DNA of 64,000 nucleotides from NCBI RefSeq assembly GCF_023228165.1, contig NZ_JALOBS010000005.1, positions 62,001-126,000 of the forward strand. Direction: 5' to 3'. Each line of letters opens with the position of its first letter. The stretch's first letter is position 1. Positions 43,218 through 52,266 of this stretch are shown in pieces. A model generated the notes under the pieces. That model had not been told where the DNA came from, ran no database searches, and was given only the letters and a program-made list of their open reading frames with translations. The DNA comes from Methylomonas sp. Lineage in GTDB: Bacteria; Pseudomonadota; Gammaproteobacteria; Methylococcales; Methylomonadaceae. A program made the position numbers and the translations under genes.

Positions 43218-43367
43218 ATTGCCCGCCGCCGATAAACTGATTGCCCCTGCACAAGCTTGACGAGTGGCTTCCATGGTCCTTTTTCAATTATAATAGCCAC
43301 TTACGACTATTAGCTGTTTAATCTAGTCTGTTTGATTTATCCATCCATTCCCAAAAAAGGTTCAAAA

Positions 43368-43610
43368 ATGGCACGTGTTACCGTTGAAGATTGTTTAGAA
43401 AATGTAGAAAACCGTTTCAAACTGGTTTTATTGGCCGGCAAGCGGGCCAGACAACTGGAAAAAGGTGCAGACGAATTTTTGCCGCGCGGGAAAGATAAAG
43501 ACACCGTATTGGCGTTACGCGAGATTGCGGCCGGCTTCGTCTCCGAAGAAAATATAGACCGTTTGCATCGTGGCGGCAATGTGTCCGACACCCACCTGGA
43601 AATTGGCTGA
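43368..43610 (+). CDS. rpoZ: RNA polymerase omega subunit
   Basis: 80 residues starting MARVTVEDCLENVENRFKLV, the usual omega N-terminus; the frame opens 12 codons earlier but the ATG at 43368 fits the family. Omega helps assemble RNA polymerase and forms ppGpp site 1 with beta prime. A perfect -10 TATAAT is at 43289-43294 without a good -35. Only two bases separate its stop from the next start, spoT, so polymerase and ppGpp synthesis genes are coupled, as in E. coli. Confidence 0.97.
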   Translation: MARVTVEDCLENVENRFKLVLLAGKRARQLEKGADEFLPRGKDKDTVLALREIAAGFVSEENIDRLHRGGNVSDTHLEIG

Positions 43611-43612
43611 TA

Positions 43613-45796
43613 GTGCGAATGACCGAGATAGCCGCCCCCACAACCCCGCTGCAACTAGAGCATCCTGAAGAGAAATTGCTCCACCAGCTCTGCGAGATTT
43701 TATACGGCTATCTCGACCAACAAAATATCAGCAACATCGTCCGCGCCTATCACTTCAGCGCGGCGGCCCACTCCGGGCAATTCCGCAAAAGCGGCGAAGC
43801 CTATATTTGCCACCCCGTCTCCGTGGCCATCACACTGGCCAGCATGCACATGGATGCCCACGGCATCATGGCGGCCATCCTGCATGACGTCATAGAAGAC
43901 ACCCCGATCAGCAAAGAACAACTCGCCGCGGAATTCGGCCAGGAAGTCGCCGAGTTGGTCGACGGTGTCACCAAACTGTCCAAAATCGATAGCCGCTCGC
44001 GTGCCGAAGCACAGGCGGAAAACGTTCGGAAAATGTTTTTGGCCATGGCCCAGGATCTGCGGGTCATCGTGGTCAAACTTGCCGATCGCCTGCACAACAT
44101 GCAGACCATGGGCAACATGCCTATGGATAAAAAGCGCCGTATCGCCAAGGAAACCCTGGAAATCTACGCTCCCATCGCCAACCGGCTGGGCATGAACGAT
44201 ATTCGCCACCAACTGGAATCTTTGGGCTTCAAGGCGCTTTACCCTAATCGGTACTCCGCCATCAGCAATGCGGTCAAAAAGTCCCGAGGCAACCGCAAGG
44301 AAATCGTCGACACCATCCAAAGCTCGATCCAAAATCGCTTACTGGAAACCGATATCGATGCCAAAGTAACCGGACGGGAAAAAAACATAGCCAGCATTTA
44401 TCAAAAAATGCTGCATAAGAAAATCTCCTTTACCGATGTATTCGATGTCTATGCCTTTCGTATTTATTGCCACGAGGTTGACGATTGCTACCGGGCGCTG
44501 GGTTGCGTGCATAACCTGTTTAAACCGATACCCGGCCGATTCAAGGATTACATTGCCCTACCCAAGGCTAACGGCTACCAGTCCTTGCATACCATTTTGA
44601 TCGGCCCCTACGGCGTGCCCATCGAAATCCAGATCCGTACCCACGAAATGCACCGTCTGTCCGAGTCCGGCATCGCCGCGCACTGGCTGTATAAATCCGA
44701 TAACGAGAAAAGCGAGACCATACAGGCACGCGCCAATGAATGGCTGCGCGATTTATTGGAAATTCAAAAATCCGCCGGCGATTCGTTGGAATTTATCGAC
44801 AACCTGAAAGTGGATCTTTTCCCTCAGGAAGTCTACGTGTTCACCCCCAAGGGCAAGATCATCAAATTGCCGCGCGGCGCGACCATCGTCGACTTTGCAT
44901 ATATGGTACATACCGATGTCGGCAACGCCTGCATTTCGGCGCGTATCGACAAAAAACTGGTACCGTTGCAATCCAAACTGGAAAACGGCATGACCGTGGA
45001 AGTGATTACCGCCAGCTGGGCCCGGCCCAATCCGCTTTGGCTCAATTACGTGGCCACCGCCAAAGCCCGTAGCTGCATCCGCGCCTACCTGAAAAATTTC
45101 AACCAGCAGGAAGCCATCAACCTGGGTCGACGTCTACTGGAAAAAGAACTCAACAGCCTGAATATTCAGCTCGACCAGATCGACGATGCCCAAATCGTGC
45201 AAGTCCTGCACGCCATGAAAAAACATTCGCTGAACGATTTATTGGAAGATATCGGCCTCGGCAATCGCATGCCGTTTCTGGTCGCCAAACACATCAACCA
45301 GATCGACAATAATCATGGCGTCAAACTGGACGATAACGAACAACACCACAAATCACCTTTAGTGATCAAAGGTACCGAAGGCATGGTGGTCAGCTTGGCA
45401 AAATGCTGTCGGCCGATTCCCGGAGACTCCATCATCGGTTTTTTCAATCCCGGCAAGGGGATTGTGGTACATCACCACGAATGCCGTAACAGTAACGAAG
45501 TCAGAAAAAAGCAAACCACCTGGCTGGATGTGGAATGGAGTCCGGACGCCAGCGGCGAATTTCCGGCCGAAATCCGTATCGAGCTCTTAAACCAACGCGG
45601 CTCGTTGGCCACCATCGCCTCGACGATTTCGTTCATGGATTCGAACATCGAAAATATTAATGTGGTCAGCCAGGACGACCGGGTATCGGTGGACTTGCTG
45701 ACGCTGGCCGTCCGCGACCGCGTCCATTTGGCCAACATCATTCGCAAGCTGAAAAAATTATCCATTGTGTTAAAAATTACCCGTATCAAAGCATGA
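43613..45796 (+). CDS. spoT: Bifunctional (p)ppGpp synthetase/hydrolase SpoT
   Basis: 727 residues from a GTG at 43613; the ATG at 43619 is equally possible. Domains in order: HD hydrolase (HPVSVAITLASMHMDAHG, then ILHDVIEDT), synthetase (about 240-350, with KDYIALPKANGYQSLHT), TGS (about 400-460, VFTPKGKIIKLPRGAT), helical and zinc-finger-like parts (KCCRPIPGDSI) and a C-terminal ACT. The HD motif is intact, so both activities are expected. It overlaps ridA by four bases. Confidence 0.96.
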   Translation: MRMTEIAAPTTPLQLEHPEEKLLHQLCEILYGYLDQQNISNIVRAYHFSAAAHSGQFRKSGEAYICHPVSVAITLASMHMDAHGIMAAILHDVIEDTPISKEQLAAEFGQEVAELVDGVTKLSKIDSRSRAEAQAENVRKMFLAMAQDLRVIVVKLADRLHNMQTMGNMPMDKKRRIAKETLEIYAPIANRLGMNDIRHQLESLGFKALYPNRYSAISNAVKKSRGNRKEIVDTIQSSIQNRLLETDIDAKVTGREKNIASIYQKMLHKKISFTDVFDVYAFRIYCHEVDDCYRALGCVHNLFKPIPGRFKDYIALPKANGYQSLHTILIGPYGVPIEIQIRTHEMHRLSESGIAAHWLYKSDNEKSETIQARANEWLRDLLEIQKSAGDSLEFIDNLKVDLFPQEVYVFTPKGKIIKLPRGATIVDFAYMVHTDVGNACISARIDKKLVPLQSKLENGMTVEVITASWARPNPLWLNYVATAKARSCIRAYLKNFNQQEAINLGRRLLEKELNSLNIQLDQIDDAQIVQVLHAMKKHSLNDLLEDIGLGNRMPFLVAKHINQIDNNHGVKLDDNEQHHKSPLVIKGTEGMVVSLAKCCRPIPGDSIIGFFNPGKGIVVHHHECRNSNEVRKKQTTWLDVEWSPDASGEFPAEIRIELLNQRGSLATIASTISFMDSNIENINVVSQDDRVSVDLLTLAVRDRVHLANIIRKLKKLSIVLKITRIKA

Positions 45797-46194
45797 GCCT
45801 GAAAAAAACCATTATCTCCACCCCGCTGGCGCCGCAAGCCATCGGCACATACTCGCAAGCCATCAAAGTCGACAACACGGTGTATTTGTCCGGCCAGATC
45901 GCCCTGGACCCCGCTACCATGGAAGTGGTTGATGGTGATATCAGCGTTCAAATTCGCCGGGTGTTCGATAATCTGCGCGCCGTCGCCCAAGCCGCGGGCG
46001 GTGATTTTTGCAATATTGTCAAACTGAACGTGTTTTTGACGGATTTGAGCAACTTTCCTATCGTCAACGAAATCATGGCGGAATATTTTGTCGAACCCTA
46101 CCCTGCCCGTGCGGCCGTGGGCGTGGCGGCTTTACCCAAAGACGTGGGCGTGGAAATGGACGCCGTGATGGTCGTTGAAGAACCTTACTATTAA
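45793..46194 (+). CDS. ridA: RidA enamine/imine deaminase
   Basis: Hydrolyses reactive 2-aminoacrylate and related enamines. 133 residues; YjgF/RidA signature PARAAVGVAALPKDVGVEMD with the key Arg near residue 107, and TYSQAIKVDNTVYLSGQI near residue 20. It takes the place that trmH has in E. coli between spoT and recG. Start ATG overlaps the spoT stop (ATGA). Confidence 0.96.
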   Translation: MSLKKTIISTPLAPQAIGTYSQAIKVDNTVYLSGQIALDPATMEVVDGDISVQIRRVFDNLRAVAQAAGGDFCNIVKLNVFLTDLSNFPIVNEIMAEYFVEPYPARAAVGVAALPKDVGVEMDAVMVVEEPYY

Positions 46195-46229
46195 TTCGCT
46201 GCGCCGACACGGCGCAAACGCCGTCTGAT

Positions 46230-48341
46230 ATGTCTCGGCAAGAACCGCAACAATTGCCTGTCACCCGCCTGACAGGTATCGGTTCTCAATCCGCCGCCCG
46301 GCTGCAAAAACTGGGCATCCAAACCCTGCAAGACCTGCTGTTTCACCTGCCGCAGCGTTATCAGGACAGAACCCGTACTTACCCGATTGCCAGCCTGACC
46401 CCCGGCATGACCGCCCTGGTTTGCGGCAGAGTGGAATATATCGACACTCCACAACGCGGCCGCAACAGCGTGATTTGCCGTATCAGCGACGCTAGCGGCC
46501 TGCTGTCGTTACGGTTTTTTCATTTTTCGATACAACAAATTCAGCAGCTCAGGCCCGGCACGCAGCTCAGTTGTTTCGGCGAAATTCGCATGGGTTTTAA
46601 TGGCCTGGAAATGGTTCACCCGGAATACCGCACCCTGCATGCCGGCGACGAGCCCACCGAAACCGGCCTGACGCCTGTTTATCCCCTGACCGAAGGCCTG
46701 ACCCAGTCAACCTTGCGTAAAGCCATCAAACAGGCTTTAGAACTTTGTTTAAGTAACACCGACACCCTGACGGATTGGTTACCGGCAGCCGTCCGGCAAC
46801 AATATGGCTATCCCGATCTGGCCGAAGCCTTGCTCACTTTGCACAGTCCGCCCCCTACCTTGTCGGCGGAACGCTTGGCCCAAGGCGAGCTGCCAGCCTT
46901 AAAACGCCTGGCCTTCGAGGAATTTTTGGCCCATCATCTGGCACTGTTACTAGGCAAACAACACTATAAAACCTGGCAAGCGCCGGTGTTTATCGGCGAC
47001 ATTTCGACCAAAACGCGTTTTTTAGCCGAACTCCCCTTCCAGCTTACCGGCGCACAACAACGGGTGATTAGCGAAATCGAAGCCGATTGCAGCACCCCCC
47101 ATCCAATGCTGCGTCTGGTGCAAGGCGATGTCGGCTCCGGCAAAACTCTGGTCGCGGCGATTGCGGCACTAAGCGCGCTATCTTCCGGCTTTCAGGTGGC
47201 CTTGATGGCGCCGACCGAATTATTAGCCGAGCAGCACTTTCGTAATTTCAAGCGCTGGTTTGCCCACACCGATACCCAGGTTTTATATTTAAGCGGGCAA
47301 ATCAAAGGCAAAGTTCGTTCGACCACGCTAGAGGCTTTGGCGGACGGTAGCGCAGGCCTGGTTATTGGCACGCACGCGCTGTTTCAAGACAGCGTCAACT
47401 TTCAAAACCTGGGCTTGGTGATAATAGACGAACAACACCGCTTCGGGGTACAGCAACGCCTGGCATTACGCGCCAAAGGCCAGAATGCCGACCGGGTACC
47501 GCATCAACTGGTGATGACAGCCACCCCAATTCCGCGCACCCTGGCCATGCTGCAATATTCCGATCTGGATATTTCCGTGATCGACGAACTGCCGCCCGGC
47601 CGTAAACCGGTCACCACCAGCGTAATTCCCTCCGAACGCCGTGCCGAAGTAATTGCGCGCATCGATCATTGGGTCGCGCAAAAGCGCCAAGTCTATTGGG
47701 TCTGCACCTTGATTGATGAGTCGGAGCAACTGCAATGCGAAGCTGCCGAAAATACCGCAGTTTATCTACAACAAGCCTTACCGGGTGTGCACATCGGCCT
47801 GGTACACGGGCGCATGAAAGCCAGCGATAAAGACGCCGTGATGCAGGCTTTTAAGCAAGGCGATTGCGATTTACTGGTGGCGACTACCGTGATTGAAGTC
47901 GGTGTCGATGTTCCCAACGCCGGCCTGATGATCATCGAAAACCCGGAACGTTTAGGCTTGTCGCAACTGCATCAATTACGCGGCCGGGTGGGACGCGGCA
48001 GCCTGGCGAGCTACTGTTTGCTGCTGTATCAATCTCCGCTATCGGAAACCGGCAAACAGCGCCTGGGCATTTTACGAGAAAGCAACGACGGCTTCGTCAT
48101 TGCCGAAAAAGACCTGGAACTGCGCGGTCCCGGCGAAGTCATCGGCAACCGCCAGACCGGACAAATTCAGTTCAAAATCGCCGATCTCAGCCGCGATCGC
48201 GAACTACTGGACAGAGTGCAAACAGCCGCGCAACTGATTTGCCGGCAACACCCGGAAACGATAAAACCCTTGGTACAACGCTGGACAGGCGGCTCGTTAC
48301 AAGACCTGGACGAACTGTTTCACACCGTCTACAGCCCCTAG
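46230..48341 (+). CDS. recG: ATP-dependent DNA helicase RecG
   Basis: Remodels stalled replication forks and branched DNA. 703 residues. The N-terminal wedge domain is an OB fold (about 55-150). Helicase motif I is QGDVGSGKT (near residue 295), motif II IIDEQHRFGVQQR (near 393), motif III TATPIPRTLA (near 430), motif VI QLRGRVGRG (near 585). Ends with the family TRG motif region near 620-660. Conserved as last gene of the rpoZ unit. Confidence 0.97.
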   Translation: MSRQEPQQLPVTRLTGIGSQSAARLQKLGIQTLQDLLFHLPQRYQDRTRTYPIASLTPGMTALVCGRVEYIDTPQRGRNSVICRISDASGLLSLRFFHFSIQQIQQLRPGTQLSCFGEIRMGFNGLEMVHPEYRTLHAGDEPTETGLTPVYPLTEGLTQSTLRKAIKQALELCLSNTDTLTDWLPAAVRQQYGYPDLAEALLTLHSPPPTLSAERLAQGELPALKRLAFEEFLAHHLALLLGKQHYKTWQAPVFIGDISTKTRFLAELPFQLTGAQQRVISEIEADCSTPHPMLRLVQGDVGSGKTLVAAIAALSALSSGFQVALMAPTELLAEQHFRNFKRWFAHTDTQVLYLSGQIKGKVRSTTLEALADGSAGLVIGTHALFQDSVNFQNLGLVIIDEQHRFGVQQRLALRAKGQNADRVPHQLVMTATPIPRTLAMLQYSDLDISVIDELPPGRKPVTTSVIPSERRAEVIARIDHWVAQKRQVYWVCTLIDESEQLQCEAAENTAVYLQQALPGVHIGLVHGRMKASDKDAVMQAFKQGDCDLLVATTVIEVGVDVPNAGLMIIENPERLGLSQLHQLRGRVGRGSLASYCLLLYQSPLSETGKQRLGILRESNDGFVIAEKDLELRGPGEVIGNRQTGQIQFKIADLSRDRELLDRVQTAAQLICRQHPETIKPLVQRWTGGSLQDLDELFHTVYSP

Positions 48342-48357
48342 AAAACGCGGGGTTTTT
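48335..48357 (+). terminator. Weak terminator at the recG end
   Basis: CCCC (48335-48338) pairs with GGGG (48349-48352), followed by five T. The stem overlaps the stop codon region and is only 4 bp, so this is tentative. Confidence 0.35.
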
Positions 48358-48370
48358 GTCGTATGACAGC

Positions 48371-48418
48371 AATAGTGAAAAACTCCGGATTTTGTGCCGC
48401 TAATATTGAAAAATTTCG
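48371..48418. repeat. Paired repeats, possible insertion-sequence end remnant
   Basis: AATAGTGAAAAACTCCG (48371) and AATATTGAAAAATTTCG (48402) are near-identical direct repeats 31 bases apart. Multiple short end repeats of this type occur in IS21-family ends. No transposase is present nearby. The rest of 48342-48539 holds no recognised gene. Confidence 0.3.
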
Positions 48419-48539
48419 CGCTCCTCATTCTGACAGAGCAAGTTCGGCCAAAAGTAGTCGATGGAGAGGTTCCTAATGAATGAACGGTTGACACCCTATA
48501 CCTGTCATTGATAAATGTCATACATCGAATATTTCTGCT

Positions 48540-49214
48540 TTATCTCTTCGATGCAAGCAATGCAGCTAGCTCGGGTGGAAGCTGCAACGGAAGCGCATTG
48601 GTGATAATGGCTTCCCAGAGTCGATAGACACGGCTAGTATTCGTTAGTGGAATTATTCCACCTTTAACTGTTTTATCTAGGGCTTTGGCCTGAAAGTATG
48701 CCCTTGCGACAGCTTCAAGCGGAAAATGCTCGCGTTTCAAGCTCGTCTTGTTATATCCCCCAAGCTGGTCTCGCAAGGATTTTTCTACTGCTTTTGCATT
48801 GTTTAGTTCCGCCACTGCATCTTTGTCTGCGTGGTGAAGCAGTAACCACATCTCAAAACAAGGCTTGCTTAAAGCAACGGATATGCCTTTTTCTTTGGCT
48901 TCTTTGATGATTCGCCTAAATTCTTTTATATGAGGGCCATTAACGTAATGGTCGGTGTCTAACAGCATCCAGCGTTCGTCTTCCTCTTCATGTTCGATAC
49001 CCTCTAGGCGTTCTAGAACATCAATAGCGTGGCATCTGTTCTCATCTAAAGGTGTTTCAACCACATGGACTTGCACCCGTGCGATCCGGAAAAAATCGAA
49101 ATATTGCTTAGGTGCATAGGAGTCATCGCTGGCGACAATAAACAACCTGTCGTCGCGCAAAGTGCCGACATCTCTGTTTAACGGCCTAGGCTTCAGGTCT
49201 TTGATTAAACTCAT
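48540..49214 (-). CDS. RloB/AbiLii-like TOPRIM nuclease
   Basis: 224 residues. The TOPRIM-like acidic motif LLDTDHYVNG near residue 84, with SKPCFEMWLLLHH near residue 115, is typical for RloB-family proteins, which pair with AAA ATPases in phage defence (AbiL of Lactococcus and related systems). The start overlaps the ATPase gene stop by four bases (ATGA), so the two proteins are surely made together. It probably cleaves nucleic acid upon activation by the partner; this is inference from the family. Confidence 0.85.
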   Translation of the reverse strand: MSLIKDLKPRPLNRDVGTLRDDRLFIVASDDSYAPKQYFDFFRIARVQVHVVETPLDENRCHAIDVLERLEGIEHEEEDERWMLLDTDHYVNGPHIKEFRRIIKEAKEKGISVALSKPCFEMWLLLHHADKDAVAELNNAKAVEKSLRDQLGGYNKTSLKREHFPLEAVARAYFQAKALDKTVKGGIIPLTNTSRVYRLWEAIITNALPLQLPPELAALLASKR

Positions 49215-50584
49215 TGAGACAAATTTTCAATTTCCAGCAATGCGTTCAAATCGCCCAAAAATGGAATGGCACCATATCGACCTTGCAGGTAACGCTTACG
49301 AATATCTTGGTCTGTTCGAACATTAAAATCAGCCAAGGAATAAAGATGGCTGGCTCCGGCTTGGTCTTTTTCCGCAAACCATATTTCATCGCGACGCAGT
49401 AGTTCCAAATCCAGCAAATTCGATTCGTGTGTGGTGATGATGATTTGATGCCTGCCACCTTGGCAGGATTTTAGAAAAAATTCCAAAAATTGCTTTGCCA
49501 AAATAGGGTGCATGCTACGGTCAATTTCATCGATAAAAAATACCGCATTGCCTGTTTGCAAGAAGTGTAATGCTGGCAGGAGATTTAATAGACGACGAGT
49601 GCCATCGGATTCCTCGCTCAAATCCAATGGAATTACCTTGCCTAGTTCGTGCTCATGAGCCGCTTGAATGCTTAATCTATAAAAATGGTTTTCCTCGCTA
49701 CGCTCGATCAAAAGCTCATTGCCTTGTTCAAGGCTAATGACGGCGGTACCATCCTTATCTTCAACTATATCTTCCAATAATTTGGAAACGAACTTTTTTG
49801 GCAACAGGTTACGTAGCTCTTCTTCGCTGATTTCGGTTTTTTGCGGTTGTAAATGTGTTATCCCGGTAGATGCTGATCTAAGAAAATCTCCGGCAAATGT
49901 TAAGAACGTTGAATCACTTGCTAATAAATGTCCAAGCGAACCGAAAGAGGAATCCGGTCCGATGAATGTCAAATTGTCATCGAACCAGTTAATGACATTC
50001 GTTAACTCATCGTCATAATCTGCGCTATCCAGTGTTGCCTGAATGGTTGCTAGGAACGATTGGTTTTGTAGTCCGCCGACTGTAAACAGGGCACCTAGCT
50101 TACCCTTCTTGAATTTTGTCTTACCGGGTTCAACACGTACATTGCCTTGTTCATCAATTATTCGTTCATACAGACTTTTTTGTTTAGAGCCTACCACTTC
50201 GTACAACCATTCTTCAATAATTTTATAGTCGTCTATTTTTGCTCCATAGCGGTACAGTTTACTATCAACAATAAATTGAAGATCGAATACGGAAGGTTCG
50301 TCCGCTTCTGGTCCAAAGCGGAATTTTTCGCGCTCCATGCCGCTGTTTTTTTTTCTTGGCTTGAGAACGATCGTTTTGAGATAGCGTAGCGCTTTAAAAA
50401 GGTTGGATTTCCCAGCGCCATTTGCGCCGTATAGAACAGCTGTTTTAAGTACTTTTTCTTTGGTACCAGGAATAGAACACGCATGATCTTCATGGCTGCC
50501 GCTAAGACGATTGCTGGCAACCAGCGACAAGGTCTGTTCCGAGGAAAAAGAACGGAAATTGGAAACAGAAAACGAGACAATCAT
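49211..50584 (-). CDS. AAA/ABC-type ATPase of a RloB defence pair
   Basis: 457 residues. Structure of an SMC/RecF-like ATPase: SFSVSNFRSFSSEQTLSL at the N-terminus, Walker A AVLYGANGAGKSNLF (near residue 50), an inserted middle region, signature EESDGTRRLLNLLPAL (near 335), Walker B VFFIDEIDRSMHP (near 362) and H-loop IITTHESNLLDL (near 390). This is the ATPase/sensor half of an AbiL/RloAB-like system. Flanked by insertion-type repeats on both sides, fitting an acquired defence island. Confidence 0.88.
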   Translation of the reverse strand: MIVSFSVSNFRSFSSEQTLSLVASNRLSGSHEDHACSIPGTKEKVLKTAVLYGANGAGKSNLFKALRYLKTIVLKPRKKNSGMEREKFRFGPEADEPSVFDLQFIVDSKLYRYGAKIDDYKIIEEWLYEVVGSKQKSLYERIIDEQGNVRVEPGKTKFKKGKLGALFTVGGLQNQSFLATIQATLDSADYDDELTNVINWFDDNLTFIGPDSSFGSLGHLLASDSTFLTFAGDFLRSASTGITHLQPQKTEISEEELRNLLPKKFVSKLLEDIVEDKDGTAVISLEQGNELLIERSEENHFYRLSIQAAHEHELGKVIPLDLSEESDGTRRLLNLLPALHFLQTGNAVFFIDEIDRSMHPILAKQFLEFFLKSCQGGRHQIIITTHESNLLDLELLRRDEIWFAEKDQAGASHLYSLADFNVRTDQDIRKRYLQGRYGAIPFLGDLNALLEIENLSQ

Positions 50585-50593
50585 GTGCTTATG

Positions 50594-50608
50594 TGTGATT
50601 TTTTCACA
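50594..50608 (-). promoter_or_regulatory. Dyad next to the ATPase start codon
   Basis: TGTGA-N5-TCACA, a perfect 5-bp dyad, ends 9 bases before the ATG, where a ribosome site would be; no Shine-Dalgarno is visible. Could be an operator or a hairpin that hides the start. The spacing is one short of the CRP consensus. Confidence 0.3.
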
Positions 50609-50830
50609 GAATAGAAGTTTTTTATGGTGAAATATAAGGCGATATTAACATAGATTATGTGATATTTCCGCGCTATCAGTATAGGTACGTATTGCATACA
50701 TTCGGTTTATAGCGTGTGCAATCTGATCGCTCCTGGAACGATATGCGGGTTCGTTATATCTTGCGAGCATCCACTGTTGGCAATAATCAGATGATCGATA
50801 AAATACTTTGAATGGCAGAAACGGGGCGAC

Positions 50831-50875
50831 AACGATCAGCACGGTAGGATGCGGTGAGGTACGAACCGCATCGTT
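50831..50875. repeat. REP hairpin
   Basis: GATGCGGT (50848-50855) pairs with ACCGCATC (50865-50872) and outer AACGAT with ATCGTT. It directly borders a truncated REP-associated transposase. A related copy follows the same gene at 51277. The stretch 50609-50830 shows no recognised gene. Confidence 0.7.
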
Positions 50876-50879
50876 CGCG

Positions 50880-51277
50880 TTATTCTCCAGCCGCTACCTT
50901 CGATAAATCGATGTCATCGCCCCAATTTTCAGGATATATACCATGTTTCACATAACCATGAAAACTTGAATGGGGCCAATCTTTAACTGATTTAACCCAG
51001 CCATGCTTGACCGGGTTCCAATGAATGTAATCGACATGCTGCCGATAATCGGTTTCATCGCGAATAAGATGTTCCCAAAACCGTCGCTGCCATAAGCCCC
51101 TTTCACCTCGCTTTTCTCGGCTTTGGGAAATTCTCTCATTTTTTGCGATGTGTCGCGAAAAATAGGCTTTGATTAATCCCCAGCGAGTAGAAAAGTCGGA
51201 ATCACCATCGGGTAACGTTAAAACACAATGTAAATGTTCTGGCAATACGACAATCGCATCGATTTCATAGGGATGAT
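50880..51277 (-). pseudogene. Truncated REP-associated tyrosine transposase, copy 1
   Basis: Y1/HUH-like transposase of the RAYT (TnpA_REP) family. The catalytic HxH is in PEHLHCVLTLPDGDSD and the end has DYRQHVDYIHWNPVKHGWV with candidate catalytic Tyr. The first 50 or so residues found in copy 2 are missing; the frame begins abruptly at the REP element. The C-terminus is intact. It is probably inactive but might still be read from a TTG at 51245. Confidence 0.85.
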
Positions 51278-51320
51278 TAGCACGGTAGGATGTGCTGAGG
51301 TAGGAACCGCATCGTTCGGG
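51277..51320. repeat. REP hairpin, diverged copy
   Basis: Same core as the 50831 element (AGCACGGTAGGATG, then AACCGCATCGTTCG), but the left arm reads GATGTGCT, so pairing is imperfect. It separates the two transposase copies. Confidence 0.6.
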
Positions 51321-51871
51321 TTATTCTCCAGTCGCTACCTTCGATAAATCGATGTCATCGCCCCAATTTTCAGGATACACACCACGCTTTACATAACCAT
51401 GAAAACTTGAATAGGGCCAATCTTTAACAGTTCTAACCCAGCCATGCCTGATCGGGTTCCAATGAATGTATTCGATATGCTGCCGATAATCGGTTTCATC
51501 CCTAATAAGGTGTTCCCAAAATCGCCGCTGCCACTTGTGCCTTTTGGGTATAAGCCTCTTTTACCCCGTTTTTCTCGACTTTGGGAAATTCTCTCACCTT
51601 TTGCTATATGGCGGGAAAAATAGGCTTTGATTAATCCCCAGCGGGTAGAAAAGTCGGAATCACCATCGGGTAACGTTAAAACACAATGTAAATGTTCTGG
51701 CAATACCACAATCGCATCGATTTCATAGGGATGATGAGCTTGCACATGGGCAAATGCCATCCGCAACAGATCAATCCGATCCGTTAATAGTCGATTGCCA
51801 TGGCGTTCGACCAAATTAACGCTAAAAAACCATGTGGCTCCAGGAAATTGAAAACGGCGATATTCAATCAT
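51321..51871 (-). pseudogene. Frameshifted REP-associated tyrosine transposase, copy 2
   Basis: The N-terminus is full length (MIEYRRFQFPGATWFFSVNL), with HxH in PEHLHCVLTL. Compared with copy 1, a 17-base insertion at 51534-51550 shifts the frame after residue about 107, so the real C-terminus with IHWNPV is out of frame. Copies 1 and 2 are offset by about 441 bases and are highly similar, evidence for a local duplication. The 155 bases after it hold nothing clear except a short frame without good support. Confidence 0.85.
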
Positions 51872-52026
51872 CGTTTTGGTTTATGTAGATAATTTGCCCG
51901 CTTTACAGGAAGACTTGACTATCATGTTGGCACAGTTGCAAACATGCCTGCCATTCCGGCTCTAAGAACCAATACCAATCGGGTTTTTCGTTATTTGTGT
52001 CATCCGACAGCGTTCCAGCTGAAAAG

Positions 52027-52266
52027 CTAAAGGTTTTTCAGCACGTCCACACCTTTATCGATTTGTGCCTTGATAATGTCCGCCTCCAATTGCAGGGCTT
52101 TTTTCATTTCCTCGTCCCGGCATGCCTCCAACATTTTTTTAATTTTGTTCTGTTTGGTTTTCAGCTTTTTGATCACGCCTTTAATCTGCTCCGATTTTTT
52201 CTTCTTTGCCTTTGCATCGGAATTGAAAAAAGCTTGTAACCGAGACAACAATTCAATTTTATTCAT
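52027..52266 (-). CDS. Small Lys-rich coiled-coil protein
   Basis: 79 residues from the ATG at 52266 (MNKIELLSRLQAFFNS), more plausible than the upstream extension. Almost wholly helical and strongly charged (KAKKKKSEQIKGVIKKLKT). It overlaps the transporter stop by eight bases, so it is translated with it. No family recognised. It may be a regulatory partner of the Na/Pi transporter. Confidence 0.7.
   Translation of the reverse strand: MNKIELLSRLQAFFNSDAKAKKKKSEQIKGVIKKLKTKQNKIKKMLEACRDEEMKKALQLEADIIKAQIDKGVDVLKNL

Noticed and set aside
43055..43300. Minus-strand poly-Leu small frame
   Set aside because: The Leu runs come only from the repeated ACAATA motifs; the plus strand has better structure as an RNA.
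43700..44332. 210-codon minus-strand frame
   Set aside because: Antisense to the SpoT HD and synthetase domains, no recognisable motifs.
48540..50584. PARIS (AriA-AriB) system
   Set aside because: The second protein looks RloB-like with LLDTDH motif rather than a DUF4435 protein, so AbiL/RloAB-like is the safer name.
50594..50608. CRP site
   Set aside because: The half-sites match, but the spacing is five bases, not six, and the position at the start codon is unusual.
50645..50842. 65-codon minus-strand frame
   Set aside because: No ribosome site, no family, and its end runs toward a REP element.
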